From positions 3,943,690 to 4,007,689 of the forward strand of contig OZ038440.1 in the NCBI GenBank assembly GCA_964036275.1: a stretch of 64,000 nt of DNA, given 5' to 3'. The position numbers and the translations under genes were made by a program. Origin of the DNA: Litoditis marina. Lineage: Eukaryota > Nematoda > Chromadorea > Rhabditida > Rhabditidae. Below, piece after piece: positions 1 through 11,968 of this stretch. Position 1 is the first letter of the stretch, and every line of letters starts with the position of its first letter. The notes below the pieces were generated by a model. That model made no database searches. It was given only the letters and a program-made list of their open reading frames with translations, and was not told the origin of the DNA.

Positions 1-209
1 CAACCAGCTGTCATGAGCTGCCAACCTGCTGCCACTCCTTCTATGGTCAGTTCGGTATACACAATAATCCCGTTTGACGTACCTAGTTTATGGGTTGTTT
101 CCCGTCTTGGAGAACTATTGACCTCTAATTTACCACTTTGCAGGGTTGTCAGTGTCAATCCAACTATTCTCCCTGTGGAAATAGCAACATGCAATGTTGC
201 CGCAACTGA
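1..209 (+). CDS. 3' end of ABU/PQN-like Cys/Gln-rich secreted protein (third family copy, partial)
   Basis: Two exons are visible: 1-45 (reading QPAVMSCQPAATPSM) and 144-209 (beginning GCQCQSNYSPCG, ending in a CC-R-N pair before TGA at 207-209). The donor is ATG|GTCAGT and the acceptor TTTGCAG. The two exons match, nearly residue for residue, the last part of exon 7 and exon 8 of the complete genes at 8778-10712 and 15271-17764. This is therefore the C-terminus of a third paralog whose body lies left of the window. The family resembles the C. elegans ABU/PQN proteins, which are secreted, rich in Cys and Gln and linked to the pharyngeal cuticle. The terminal CQC...PC...QCC cluster is conserved in all three copies. 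The orientation is the same as the 8.8 kb copy, so this copy is in tandem with it. Confidence 0.8.
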
Positions 210-782
210 AAGGAGAACCCGCCAACGACTACCGAATTTCTGTAATTATTGCGAGAAATAATAATAAATTTATTGAATTTTGTTTCGTACACGAAATCAC
301 CCTACTGGGTTCTTTTAAAGGGACCGTCTCTCTATAATTTGGACAGATTGAAAAACATGAAAACTCCGAATATTGCTTTTATATTGTACTGGTGGCCCCC
401 CTCACTATTAGATTTCAGAAGAAAAATAGAAATCGGTCGAGAACCAAGCTTTTTATGAGCTAAACTAACCTCATGGTTACTGTATTACGAAGCTCTCGAG
501 AGGTTAATTCTGTTTTAGAACACCAAACTTCAATCTTAATTAAAACAAAAAAGGAAAAAAGTACCTGAAACACTTTTTACCCATTATATTGTTACGTCAT
601 CTGAATTTACGATACATTTCGAGCCATTTTGCGGACAATTTGTGCGCATCTCCATAAAAATGCATACATGTCGATGCGTCCGCGCTGTTGCTGAACGCAT
701 ATTATCGAGAAAGAGAGCTGAATTGGGGAGTTTCCACCAAATTTGATTGTTTTGCTCATTTTTCGTCTCCAAGTATACATTC
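210..782. other. Spacer downstream of the partial ABU/PQN-like gene
   Basis: No gene is seen. Bases 249-330 resemble sequence at 14055-14130 and, in part, 7370-7395 in inverted orientation (an AAAGGGACCGTC-type core). This is a dispersed repeat shared with the segmental-duplication zone. Confidence 0.4.
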
Positions 783-1097
783 ATTAGTATAAAAACGGAT
801 GTAAAGAAAGTTAAGATTAGTTTTGGATGAAAAGTGTGCAAGAAATATGAAAGAAGTCCAATAAAAACTATTTGAGGAAAAGGCCAATCTCGCTCGGTTT
901 AAAGTTTCAGAAAAAAAATGGATACCGAGTTTTTTGTTACCGAAAAGAAAACTTCTGACTGCGACTCACAATGATCTAGCTTACACTCTGTTAGCCTTTT
1001 CCTCAAATAATTTGTATTGGACTTCTTTCATATTTCTTGCACACTTTTCATCCAAAACTAATCTTAACTTTCTTTACATCCGTTTTTTATACTAATT
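783..1097. repeat. Long inverted repeat (about 106-111 bp arms, about 98 bp loop)
   Basis: The left arm (783-893) starts at the ATTAGTATAAAAACGG motif. The right arm (992-1097) is its near-exact reverse complement, from GCCTTTTCCTCAAA to the TATACTAAT end. The only differences I see are a few substitutions and an extra T. The RNA would form a long hairpin. No coding potential is recognised, so this is probably a foldback or MITE-type element. Confidence 0.8.
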
Positions 1098-1506
1098 GAA
1101 CTCTTTTTCTATAATAATAATATAAGGTTCATTTGCATAGAATTATAACATAGGAAAGAACAAAGATAGATAACTTGGAAAGTACGATTGAATAATCTAT
1201 GACAAATACGAATCCCTAAGGGTTGCGTGTTTAAAAGCGCAATCTGCTTAAAAGGGAGCGTTGGAAAAATCTTAAAAATTATATAAAATAAAAGAAGTAC
1301 AATGAAACAACGTGATACACGACATACTACAAGCAAAATAACCAAGTCATAAAACTTGGTTGATCTTCAAACACACTGATATCGAGATTTCTCAATTTGG
1401 ACCGTAATTGATAGAGAGACAACAGCTCACACTCATTGCGAGTAAAAACATTCCAATATCTTTCAGTACGAGCAAAATACCAATTATCGTCACGATAAAG
1501 CGGTGA

Positions 1507-1771
1507 ATTCTATATCTAACCGGGTTTTTAGGTAACCCAACCTTTTTTTGGTAACCTATTTTTCAGGTTACCTCAGTAGGTAACCGGTTGGTAACCTAAA
1601 ATGAAAAACCGGTTACCTGTATTTCTAACGCAAAATGTGGTTTTTACCGTTAGTTTGAACGGTAACCGGATTTTAGTTTCAGGTTACTTCCAGGTTACCT
1701 ACCAAGGTAACCTGAAAAAGAGGTTAACAAAAAAGGGTTAGGTTACCTAAAAACCCGGTTAGTTGTAGAAT
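1507..1771. mobile_element. GGTTACC-rich hairpin element (MITE-like)
   Basis: The terminal inverted repeats are about 31 bp with roughly three mismatches. The left end begins ATTCTATATCTAACCGGG and the right end closes ...CCCGGTTAGTTGTAGAAT. The interior is many alternating GGTTACC/GGTAACC motifs, so the whole 265 bp can fold on itself. No protein is encoded, which fits a non-autonomous DNA element. Confidence 0.7.
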
Positions 1772-1809
1772 TGGCCCGATAAAGCCTAGGTTGATAAATT
1801 AGCCTATTT

Positions 1810-2414
1810 CTATTCTAACATTCGAGCTACGAACAAAAGGACACCTGACCAGATTTGATTTTCCCGAGAGTAATTTATGCGCTTGTAATAAATCAATGCT
1901 TTGTAAAAAACAAAAGGGATGTTACAGCGAATACAAACGGTTTTTGTGAACTTTCTTAGAGGGGATTCTAACCGAGAGCATAGCCTACATTTGGGAGGAG
2001 GATTGAACATTTCTGAACAATATTCAAGAATGGGCCTGACATAAACATTGAAAAGAGATATATACCTAGTAGCGTTGGTAAATCGAAAAGCTGTGAGTAT
2101 TTGGGTTTCTTTCATGTTAGCCAAGGCAACTTTGCTGTTGATGTGAGATTCGAACTTCAGTTCCTCGTCAATAATAACACCAAGATCCCTAACAGTAGTG
2201 CTACTAGGTATATTAACATTCTGTACAATATAAGGTAAACGAACATCGTTATTACAAAGCCTAAGAAGAGTAGTTTTATGGGGAGCGATAGGCAAAGACC
2301 AAGCCACAGACCAGTCAACAATATTGTTTACGGCTAGTTGAAGTTCACACGGAATATTACTGTATACTTTGATATCGTCAGCAAACAACACAAATTCTAC
2401 TGTATTAGGCAGAA
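1810..2414 (-). pseudogene. CR1-like non-LTR retrotransposon reverse-transcriptase fragment
   Basis: The minus-strand frame opens at an LFADD box, the catalytic motif that in CR1/LINE-type reverse transcriptases has the form Y/F-x-D-D. It is followed by a VRDLGVIID block and then YVRPILEYCSEMFNPP, an order typical of the thumb region of nematode CR1/Jockey-clade elements. About 190 codons remain. The fingers/palm N-terminal part and the endonuclease are absent, and the frame stops at 1810. I read this as a 5'-truncated dead insertion. Confidence 0.75.
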
Positions 2415-2822
2415 ATAAACAAATATCATTACAAATATCACTATAGTTACGAAGTAACGGTCACTTTTGATAAAAATGATATTTTATGAACAATGAGGTA
2501 AACGAGGAATGTTATGAGGTTCTATTGGAGTTTTTAACGGCGCCGTAGTTCAGAACGATTGCAGTAGTTATACCTTCGTTCAAATGAGAGCAACTTTTGT
2601 GCTCCAGGCAGGAATCGAACCTTCGTTCGCCGTGCGTGAATTCATTTCCCTCTTGAGTTATTGACCTCCTTTTCTACATTCCATGCAGTTCAATCTCAAA
2701 AGCTAATCGTTTCTCACTTTACATTCGTTTTTTATACAAATGTGAATACGAGTGAAAACCAAGCTGTATCAGTCATGAGGTCTTCATTGGAAAACGTCTT
2801 TCTACTACACGTTAAACTCTTC

Positions 2823-2889
2823 TTATTCCTCCGTTTCACTACGGAATAAACTCAATTTCGAACTCTTTGGTGCGAAAGGCTTCATTGGA
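2823..2889. repeat. 67-bp module also present at 3696-3762
   Basis: The stretch beginning TTATTCCTCCGTTTCAC and ending GGCTTCATTGGA is the same at both sites. At this site a short internal duplication of GTGCGAAAGGCTTCATT follows. Confidence 0.7.
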
Positions 2890-3541
2890 GTGCGAAAGGC
2901 TTCATTCAACAACAGTGTGCAACAACATACAATCAATGACAATTCGATGATATGCCTATTTACAATAACACATACAAGCTTTGAAATTGGATGTTCAACA
3001 ATACTAATCGAGAAGGAACACAATAACACATACAAATATTGAACGTGTATGGGCAAAATACAAATCGAGACGGAATAAGAATAGTGAGGGAGAAAGAGAG
3101 GTTGAACAAGAGAATGAAATCCCTGAAAGAATCTGAAAAACAAAGAGAAATCCTATCCAGTAAGTCAGGAAATAACCTATCAAACACTTAGACATATCAT
3201 CGAACAATTGACGCTTCCAACATTTCTTTACGAAAATCTAACATAATTCTAACGAGGAAGAGTGTAATAACAGAACTATTGATAGAGATTGTAGATCGTA
3301 AGTTGTTATTCTCGGTAATGAACCGAGTGTAGGCTCATAGTGGGTTAACCTTGTTAAATATACCATGAGATAAACCTTGTGATGAGGGTATTTTGGTAAG
3401 TTTTATAGTAATTTCATATGTAGGGCTCGAGGTTGGCACTTACAATAATTTGAACCTGTTGAGTTTTCTTATCGGAAAGTTTCGTGTGTGCGTCCAAGCC
3501 TCTTCTACTGTTATCACTCTAACTTGGGGAGGGTGGGCGGG

Positions 3542-3697
3542 ACATAACACACACTGTTGAGGAAAAACCTGGATAAAGAAAAGCTCGCTTGAAATCTCGC
3601 TAGTTCATTTCTCAGATGAACTTCAGGGTCTCCGTGGCGAGACCCTTAATGCTCATTCAGCCTTTTCCGCTTAACCAAACCGTTCGAAATCACACTT
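3542..3697. repeat. 156-bp dispersed repeat, copy 1
   Basis: The sequence from ACATAACACACACTG to AAATCACACTT recurs essentially unchanged at 6741-6896. The near-identity over about 156 bp points to recent mobility or duplication. It is followed directly at 3696-3762 by a second module that also occurs at 2823-2889. Confidence 0.75.
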
Positions 3698-5529
3698 ATT
3701 CCTCCGTTTCACTACGGAATAAACTCAATTTCGAACTCTTTGGTGCGAAAGGCTTCATTGGATCACAAAGCCGGGGGGCAACAAAATTGGGAGAGCGGTT
3801 TATCTAGTGAACGGAAAAAGAACCATTTCTCACAGTTAGAACTGCCTACAGGAAAGTGGTTTCCTTTCCGAAGCATATAACGGCCCGTACATTTGGACGA
3901 TATTAAAAATTAGGAGCAACTCCTGTAGTTATATCCATGCAGTTAGTTGCGGCTATCCTTAGCACGCTTCTGAGAAAAAGGGTGAAGAAAACAACAAATA
4001 CCGGAAAACTAGAATGCGCTGCTACTCCCAGCAAAACTCGCCATTCGCAGAAATATGCCCATCCACTTATGCTAATATGTAACGTGTCACTACATGATAG
4101 TAAAAATGTAAACCTCTAGGTAGAACAAAAACACTAGACTCGGTCGCGGAGTTTGAGGTGACGTCTTTTCTTCCTTATCGACCACCTTTCAGTCCTACTG
4201 CCTGACACTGACCAGTTGAGCATCTTCTAGACCTGGACCTGAATTAAATTCGGATCATTTTCCACGTTTATAACCACGACGTGACAAGGTTCTTCTCACA
4301 AACAAAAAAAACGAGAGACCTTCAGTCAAACCACATGCAACACAATCAGAAATACAAAACAATCTCTCTTCCTGTGTAAAATACATGGATGTGCTCCATA
4401 GATGTTTTACCTTCAGAGGACCCCAAACTGGTAAACATAATTGTGTATTCCTCTAGCTTCGAGGTATAGCTACATTGAATGCATTTATCAAACCACAATG
4501 TCCCGTAATCTAATCTAGTCGGATAGTATGTAAACATAAAAGTTAGATACTGGGGAAACTCTGGTTGAAACGGTATGAAACTTCGAGAAGGGACCTCTTC
4601 TATAAAGAGATGACACATATAAAAGGATATGCCACTTTTAGTGCAAGATATGAAATTCGTGTATTCTCATCGAAAACGGGTTCCTTTTAAGGAAACATTC
4701 GGGCTCAGCAAGGGTATGTCAGAGACTTCACGCAGATAGACCAAATACTGGAGGGTAGTCGTGACCGAACCATAAGGATGGAAACGGGGAGGAACGTTAT
4801 CTCGAAAACAGTCAAAAGCCTACCACTTACGCATATCTATTTCAAACGAAAAACGAAAAAGAGGTTGGAAAAGGAGAAACAGACGCTGACTTTTATGTCG
4901 CCTTAATCGGGCCTTAATCGGTATTTGCTGAAGATGCAATGTATCCAATGCCGCGTCCTCTCTTCGATGTCAAACCTACATTTGACAGAACCAGAATGAA
5001 GTATACGGACTCTCAATGGTACCCAAACGAGGCGAAGAGAAAAGTGGCATATTGTAATATGAAGTATAAACACGAATCTACTGTTTCCCGTGAATTATGT
5101 GTTTCAAAGAGATTGTGAGTAACATTGCTACACCGCATACCGATCGGTAGAACCCCTCAAAACGACATCAGCCAAGTACCAACGACATCAGCCAAGTACC
5201 AAAGTGTCCCAAAGTCGCTCTCTCTCTGCCTCTCTCTCTCCGGGCGTTCGTCAACAAACCGAGAACTATATATCGGAACCATTCAACAAGCCACGTGGTA
5301 AATTTCGGACAACTACAAAAACAGACCCCTCGAATGAAGACAGAAAAGTTGTTATGACCTTGTTTAAGAACAAATTTCTAAAACTGGACTGGACTAAAAC
5401 CTGGGTATGGGTACAGTGCAGAGTATTTCGAAACTCATCGTGTGATGACATAAAACTTAAAAGTAAAACCATGGTTCGAGAACCGACTAATTGCCTGAAG
5501 TGCGGAGTGCGGAGGAATTGACTTGAATA

Positions 5530-5790
5530 ACTGAGCTTCGAGAGATGAAAGTATACGGTATCTGGGGCCGAGAAAACCAGAGGGCGTCGAGAGCCATGAA
5601 AATTTACAGTAATAGGCATCAAGAGCGATACTCATTCCCAGGGATATGCGTCCAAAGCCGTAATGAATCTCAGTGAGAGGCATCGAGAGACATACTAACT
5701 GTCAGCAAACTACCTGCGAGGGTCACAGTAACTACCGGTATAGGCGTCGAGAGCCGTATCGTGGCGTCGAGAGCCAATATTCATATCGTA
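5530..5790. repeat. Degenerate GGCGTCGAGAGCC-type short-motif array
   Basis: Variants of GGCGTCGAGAGCC (GGCATCGAGAGAC, GGCATCAAGAGCG, GCGTCCAAAGCC) recur about every 40-50 bases. No gene is recognised in or around it. It may be an old minisatellite or the remnant of an internally repetitive element. Confidence 0.45.
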
Positions 5791-6740
5791 CATAGATTTC
5801 GTTTTTGTAATGACAATTCAAGAACTCGCCAGAGGGTCCTGGGCCAAAAAAGCAAAATGGCAAACGCGTAGAGAACGGAATTATCCGAAAGGTACGAATG
5901 TCTCGAAATATGAAAGCGTAACCACCCATCGTGCAAGAGATTTTGGGAAAAAGGGCCTCAGACGATGAACGAATGTGATTTACAATTTTTAAAATGATTC
6001 GGTAATGCTTTAAGAGCAAATGCGAGACGCGAACGAAACCAAAATAAGTGCAAGAGTGGTGGGGGAGAGGGGCAGTCGATGACAGTAGATTGCCACGTAT
6101 GAGGCATCACCAGTAGGAAGGCAGTGGCAATAACGAATGGTCTGGCGTAGAGGAATAGTAGCGACATCCCGGCGAATTGACGACGGATAACGAACGCCAT
6201 TTTCAGTGATACGAACCCATGGTGCAACCATTACGTAATAGCTGATCTCGGGTTTGGGTAGAACGGCAATCTTCGATGAGCAGATTTCGAAGGATACACG
6301 GCATATCAATAATCATGGGAGGGGGGGGGGGGGGGTCGACAGAATTGGGGTAGGGTGATGGTACATGGTAGTTCACAATTGAGCTGGTAATTGGTTAAGA
6401 GAACCGATGCATACCGTTAATATGACCAAATTGGAAGGTCGAGAAAATTACTCAGGCAAACCGTAATGAAAAATTGCGGAATGGGAGACCCGTAAAGTAA
6501 TCTAATTGGGTGGAGAGAGTCGTTAAGAAATAAAAACGCAAAATATGTGAGTGAGTGCGACCATTGGAACCGACATTGAAAATTGGAAATTTAGATATGA
6601 ACATTTTATAATTTGGATGGAATTTTACCAAAAAATGATAAAATAGGGAATTGGGGACTGTTGAATGAAGCGGCTGGAGAGCAGAGCCGTATTAGTGATA
6701 TAACCACGCTTAAAACTCCAATAAAACTTCAATAAAATTA

Positions 6741-6896
6741 ACATAACACACACTGTTGAGGAAAAACCTGGATAAAGAAAAGCTCGCTTGAAATCTCGCT
6801 AGTTCATTTCTCAGATGAACTTCAGGGTCTCCGTGGCGAGACCCTTAATGCTCATTCAGCCTTTTCCGCTTAACCAAACCGTTCGAAATCACACTT
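6741..6896. repeat. 156-bp dispersed repeat, copy 2
   Basis: Same orientation and nearly identical sequence to 3542-3697. It lacks the TATTCCTCCGTTTCAC module that follows copy 1. Confidence 0.75.
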
Positions 6897-7429
6897 TCAA
6901 TTTTATTTTCACGAGACCGGTCTATCCATGATTTTTCGCGAGACCATTCTTGGCCCTCTCACACGTAATATTCAAACTTCAGACATACCTGAAAAACTTC
7001 AACTTTTTTTAATAGCTTTTCAACAATGTAAGAACTTTCGGAATAAGTTAATTTTGAGCGAAACTATGCCGAGATTTCAGGAGGCGGATACTTTTGTCGC
7101 CGCCGCCGCCTCCGCCGCCGCCTCTGAGCACGGAAGCCATTTTTGCGAGACGTTTGGCCCTCTAACTCCTCTGAACTAATTTTACTTGGAACGTGAGCTT
7201 AGTGTCTTGTAGACGTGTTGCCTTTCAGTGATTCATGCAAATATCTAGGAAAATGGTCGGCGTACTTTGAAGAAAATGGTAATAAACTGTTTTGGAATGT
7301 CTGCAGACCTCTGAACAAAAACTAATCTGCGCAGCGCTCCGCGCTGCGCCCGATAACTCGGATCACCAAATTAAAGAGGGACGGTCCCTTTTAGGCGGCA
7401 GTTTTTCTATCAAATACTTAATTTGGTTT

Positions 7430-7690
7430 GTTTTTCGTGCTCACACGAGCAGCGTTTAATTCGAAAATGGAAGAAAACTTAGTAGTAGTAGTTGTCAAAC
7501 AAAGTTTCATTCACAATCGGGAACAATGAAAATAGGGCTTTTCGGGTCCGCGCTCACTCGAACCACCCTATTAGAGACTAATACGCCCTAGAATTTTTTC
7601 CTGACCAGACGCAAGGTTTGCGCTCAGTTTCCAAATTTCAAATGCGCTTCAAAGTTGTTCAGACATCACTTGTGTAGTTTACCAAATAAT
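7430..7690. repeat. Direct-repeat block shared with 14150-14410
   Basis: Landmarks TTCGTGCTCACACGAGC, TTCGGGTCCGCGCTCAC, the CACCCTATTAG...CGCCCTAGA stretch and GCAAGGTTTGCGCTCA occur in the same order and orientation at 14150-14410. It abuts the outer edge of arm A. Its partner abuts the edge of the stonin pseudogene. Confidence 0.65.
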
Positions 7691-8732
7691 GGAAATGTTC
7701 AGGAATGTTTGAGTGAATACAGTAGTGGTACATAAAACAACTACAAAAAACCAGAAAACAAGTCGTGAACCTCAAACCTGTGCGAATAGACTTTGTATGG
7801 TTTTTTTTGTTCAGATTGCCACTTGTCACATCTAATTTCGCTTCATGCGGAAGTACGACATTCCTTACCAGGCTCATTTCGTTGGAAATTGATTTTTTTA
7901 CAGCACAAATTCACTTCTTGTTTTATTCTTGCTTTTTTCTCAATTCATGATCTCTTCTGCGTTTTTCGATAAGCAGTACAGGTCTGAGAAAATATGCAAT
8001 ACATTATTTCGATAGTAAATTATTTAAAATAAAATATTATTGCAGTTTCCTGTACCGATATCTCAAACTTGTCGAGCAAGAACAATCACTTTTACCAAAA
8101 AATGTAGCTTAGTGGACTGATTCACTGATAGCTCTCGTTTGAACTGTTTCATGCTCCGTAGTTCAGCTTGAGCGAATGGAAAACAAGAAACACAGATGTT
8201 ATTTTTATTCAATCAATGGGTTCCGAAAACATCTGCGCTCTCTAACCCAAATCTACCCAGAACTGATCATGTTATCAAACTATAGCAAACCTTGTCGGCC
8301 GACCAGATAGCATAATATGAAACATAGTGGCATGATGGCATAAAATTGAGGAAGCAGATCGCAAAAAAAGTTTTTTTATTAGGATTACGAAATCATTTAT
8401 CACAAAACGTCCAGTTCTCTCTCAGTTTACATCTTCAGTAGCTTGCACTATCAGTGACATATATGAACACGGTGGTTTTTTCAAACGAAATTGTCTTCTG
8501 CCAATTGCAATAGTATATGTTTCACAGTACTCCTTCATATTTTGCAGTCTGTTCGCCGATATGCAGCACTGCAATGCGTTGCTGCAAACGATAAGAGCAA
8601 ACAAAGTTTTTATGCTTAAAAAACGCTAAATATAAACAAAATCGGGGCGCAATGTTGCGTTTAAAGCCAGAATATTCCGGTCTTGAAGAAGCTACGCCCA
8701 TATTGTAGATGTTCGAGCTTTTGCCCTGAGGG

Positions 8733-8740
8733 TATATAAG
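8733..8740 (+). promoter_or_regulatory. TATA box of the ABU/PQN-like gene on +
   Basis: TATATAAG lies 45 bases upstream of the ATG at 8778. The same box and flanks (GAGG..TATATAAGTCAAG) are conserved at 17804-17811 upstream of the inverted paralog. Confidence 0.6.
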
Positions 8741-8777
8741 TCAAGAGTCGATGGCATTGACCACAAGCAGAGAGAAC

Positions 8778-10712
8778 ATGCATTTCCAGACTTTTGCTTT
8801 CGTGTTGGCTTCCACTTTCCTTCTTACCACGGTAAGTTTGCAATCTGTTTTCAGAATGTTTTTCATCAATTATATATTACACCGAGCGACCAGTTTATAG
8901 TGGTTGTACGTGGTATCGATACGTGCTACTGTTTACAATATTCGAATGTGAAGCAAAGGGATTAAACTACAAATACATGGGAGTAGAAAGATAAACACTA
9001 TAGAACTTCTTTGAAAAACTAACCAGTTATCTTTCGTGCAGTCGTCAGCTTATATGACCTTGAACGTATTTAAATAATTATTTACAATCATTGAGAGGGC
9101 CAATAAACCGCTGTGATAAATGGAGTAGGTATGATTTTCAGGCGTCCGTGCTCCGTGAGAAACGTCAATGTGGATGTGCTCCTGCAGCTCAGCCATCATG
9201 CTCGTGTGCGCCATCCATCGCTGTGCCTCAGGTTTGGTGGCTTTGATACTTATCAAGTAGTTGATTCACCTTATCTGTTTGTTTTGGGTATAAGATATGT
9301 GTTTCAGCAAATGTCGTGTTCCTGCCAGCAAAGTGCTCCCGTTAGACAGTGTTCGTGCGCACCGCAACCAGTGCAACAGACGGTTCAGGTAATTCTTAGT
9401 GGTGTTTCAGTCAACACTCAAAAACTCCACGCCGATCTTTCAGAGAGAGAAATAAAGGGATCATGAGAGGAAATTTCAATGTTCTCTTTCTTTTTACGAC
9501 TGAGATCGTTTACAGATAAACGCATGGGTTTGGTAGTATTCTGGATCGAATAAGATACTCTTTGAGTGGTGAGCCGGGATTCTTTATTGAAACTTCATTT
9601 ATACATAAACTTCATTTCATTTAGATTGCCACCACCCAGTGCCAGCCAGCCTGTCAGCAGTCCTGCCAGCAACAGTGCAGTGCCCCTGCAGCTGCCCCGG
9701 CCTGTCAGCAGACCTGCCAGTCTAGCTGTCAGGCATCTTGCACTCCTTCTGCCCCAGCTCCCGTCGCTTGTCAACCACAGTGCCAGCAACAGTGCCAGCA
9801 GGTAAGTAGTTCGAGGCGTTATTAGTGTTTTGTGAATAAATATATTGAGTGAAGGGGTATAACCTTGTTTATTTTGCAGACATGCATTCAACAGAGTATC
9901 CCCGTTGCTCAGTGTCAGTCTATGTGCCAGCAACAGTGTGCCTCCTCATGCTCTCCTGCTCCAGTTCAACAGCCACAAGTCGTCATGGTCCAGGTAAGGT
10001 ATTGAATGCCTTGTCTCGTGTTTTCCCGCCATATGTGCAATATTTTGCTCGATTTTCTCAATTCATGCAGTTTCAAGACACTATTATGTACAGGTACCCC
10101 AGCAACAGACCCAATGTACCCAGCAGTGTCAGCAGTCTTGTGCACCCGCTGCTCCAGTTCAACAGTGCCAGCAGTGTCAGACTGCATGTGCTGCTCCTGT
10201 CGTTCAAGCTCCCCAACCAGTCGCGATTCAGGTAAATATCGGGTTGTATGGTGTTCGGGTGCGGGTTAGAACTCTGAAACCATCCAGAACCTGTTCGCTG
10301 TTCGGATTAGAAGTCTAGTTATCTGAAACTCAGAAATCGTTTAACTAGGTTCTTTCCAGATTGAACTCCAAGCTGTTGTCACCCAGTCCGCCCAGTGCCA
10401 GCCCATGTGCCAGCAGAGCTGTCAAAAACAGTGTGTCCAGCAACAGCAGCCAGCAGCACAATGCCAGCCCGCATGTCAACAGACCTGCGCCTCTTCTTGT
10501 GCGGCTGCCCAACCAGCTGTCATGAGCTGCCAACCTGCTGCCACCCCAACACAGGTAAGCCCACATCTGACCTTGTACATTGCATATTTCTAATCTAAAT
10601 TACGAGTTTTTCAAAAAAAATTACCTTCATTCGTATCACTTTTCAGACCTGCCAGTGCCAGTCCAACTACTCTCCCTGTGGAAACAACAATGGACAATGT
10701 TGCCGCAAATAG
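8778..10712 (+). CDS. ABU/PQN-like Cys/Gln-rich secreted protein (304 aa), arm A copy
   Basis: Eight exons keep one frame: 8778-8831, 9142-9231, 9308-9388, 9625-9801, 9880-9993, 10094-10231, 10360-10554, 10647-10712. All donors are GT and all acceptors AG, and every intron is phase 0. Exon 1 encodes a signal peptide (MHFQTFAFVLASTFLLTT). Exon 2 supplies a dibasic REKR site followed by QCGCAP. The rest is CQQxC-type repeats with about 44 cysteines. The end is CQCQSNYSPCG...QCCRK. Composition, signal peptide and repeat style match the C. elegans ABU/PQN paralog group, known as secreted structural components linked to the pharyngeal cuticle and the unfolded-protein response. That function is inferred here. 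The inverted paralog at 15271-17764 has the same exon lengths throughout. Confidence 0.88.
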
Positions 10713-10760
10713 ATGTACTGCATAACTTTCAACGTGTTTTTGTATATATCGAGAACCACA

Positions 10761-10766
10761 AATAAA
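10761..10766 (+). terminator. Poly(A) signal AATAAA of the + ABU/PQN-like gene
   Basis: AATAAA lies 49 bases after the stop codon. The equivalent site in the inverted copy has changed to AGTAAA. Confidence 0.6.
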
Positions 10767-11968
10767 CTCATGTAATTTTTCGTTTATCTCATCCAAGTGT
10801 CCCGAATGGGGCACCGATTCCAATGTAAGATTGAACTTTTAATAATCTCAAGAAAATACGCGTTGGGACCAAAAACACAACGATTATTTGAAGACTCCAA
10901 ATTGAAAAAGAAGTCAAAAACCTGGAACAATATCCAATACCCAAATTCAATACGAGAGAGACAAGAGACACGAAAAACATGGGTTTTTTTTTCGAATCAT
11001 GTGTTCTGTTTCTCAATGGGGTCTACATCACAATCCACGGCCCCTTAACCCCTTAATGGTCGGATGTCGAAAACCATGGCTAACCTAAGCCTAAGCCTTC
11101 ATGTTAGGTGAACTAAAGTTAATGCGCGAGTTGGAAACCTAATACTATCGCTTCAACTACACACTTTTTATTCTTTGCAATTGTCAACCTAGATATTTGA
11201 AAACTTGTACAATCCACGATTTCTGAAAAACCATTGCACATTCCACGAATTTCTGGCGCGTTTGCAGCTAATTGCTTGTCAGGGTGGCTCGCTCGACAAA
11301 TCGTGGACTGTGTACCGGACACCTCTCAACGCACTTTAAAACCCCTCCTGGAGGGCAATTGTACGAAACTGGTGAAACAGTTCTCTAAAATACGCGCCAA
11401 AACGGAAGCGATATCGATCAGTTACTGGCGCAGCTTACTGGATCGGAGTTGTTTCGTACTGAACGCTCATCCACAATAAAGATTTTGATATGTCAAGTTG
11501 AGTGAAGGTAATTCAGTTTTAGAGGCACAGGGTGGTTTCCATTTCTATGAGATGAATTCACAAATACTGTAACAAATATCTAGAAAGTAGAAAACAAAAA
11601 AGCTAATCAAACAAACAGTTTTTGTTTCCTAACGATAGGATAAGGCCTATCGCCTATTTTCGAAAGATTATGGTGAATTCAATAAAAGAAGTAATTTCTA
11701 AAGTTCTGTCTCTAAAGTTCATGCACTCTTGAAATGCAAACGTAAGTTTTCAGTATTATACGACAAACCCCACCAAAAAAGTTAATAAATACTCTTCAAA
11801 AAAACATTAAGTGCAATAACATTTAGAATATAACAATGTTTTTTTTTAAATTACTACTGCTACTGGACTACAAGCGAAGTTAGGAATTTAGTTGGTCAAA
11901 AAATACAACGTGACTTTTTTCATTGCAGATTTTGCACGTTTGTAGTTGTGCACTGTGCAGGCAATTAA

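Larger units (their letters stand above)
2415..7429. other. Gene-poor, repeat-rich spacer
   Basis: I find no convincing gene here. Open frames are short and unlike any family I know. The interval contains dispersed repeats (2823-2889, 3542-3762, 6741-6896), a short tandem duplication near 5165-5200 of the unit AACGACATCAGCCAAGTACC, a degenerate short-motif array at 5530-5790, a poly-G run near 6320-6334 and a GCC/TCC-rich trinucleotide patch near 7096-7125. Confidence 0.5.
7690..11740 (+). repeat. Inverted segmental duplication, arm A
   Basis: This arm matches 14440-18540 in inverted orientation. Paired landmarks include a TGTTCAGGAATGTTTGAG stretch near 7697 versus 18520, a CAGTACAGGTCTGAGA stretch near 7974 versus 18250, the TATA box and whole ABU/PQN-like gene, the post-gene segment near 10797-10950 versus 15060-15190, and CAGGGTGGTTTCCATTT near 11527 versus the complement near 14600. 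The symmetry centre falls at about 13.05-13.1 kb, inside the stonin pseudogene. Confidence 0.8.

Noticed and set aside
2585..2650. tRNA-like box B (AAGGTTCGATTCCTGCC on the minus strand)
   Set aside because: The T-stem has a mismatch and no matching 5' acceptor arm is found about 72 bases upstream. At best a tRNA or SINE relic.
5204..5622. Overlapping 105- and 118-codon frames on opposite strands
   Set aside because: No family resemblance and no splice structure, next to a degenerate motif array.
7320..7345. GC-rich short palindrome GCGCAGCGCTCCGCGCTGCGC as a terminator
   Set aside because: There is no adjacent gene end, and nematode Pol II genes do not use such hairpin terminators.
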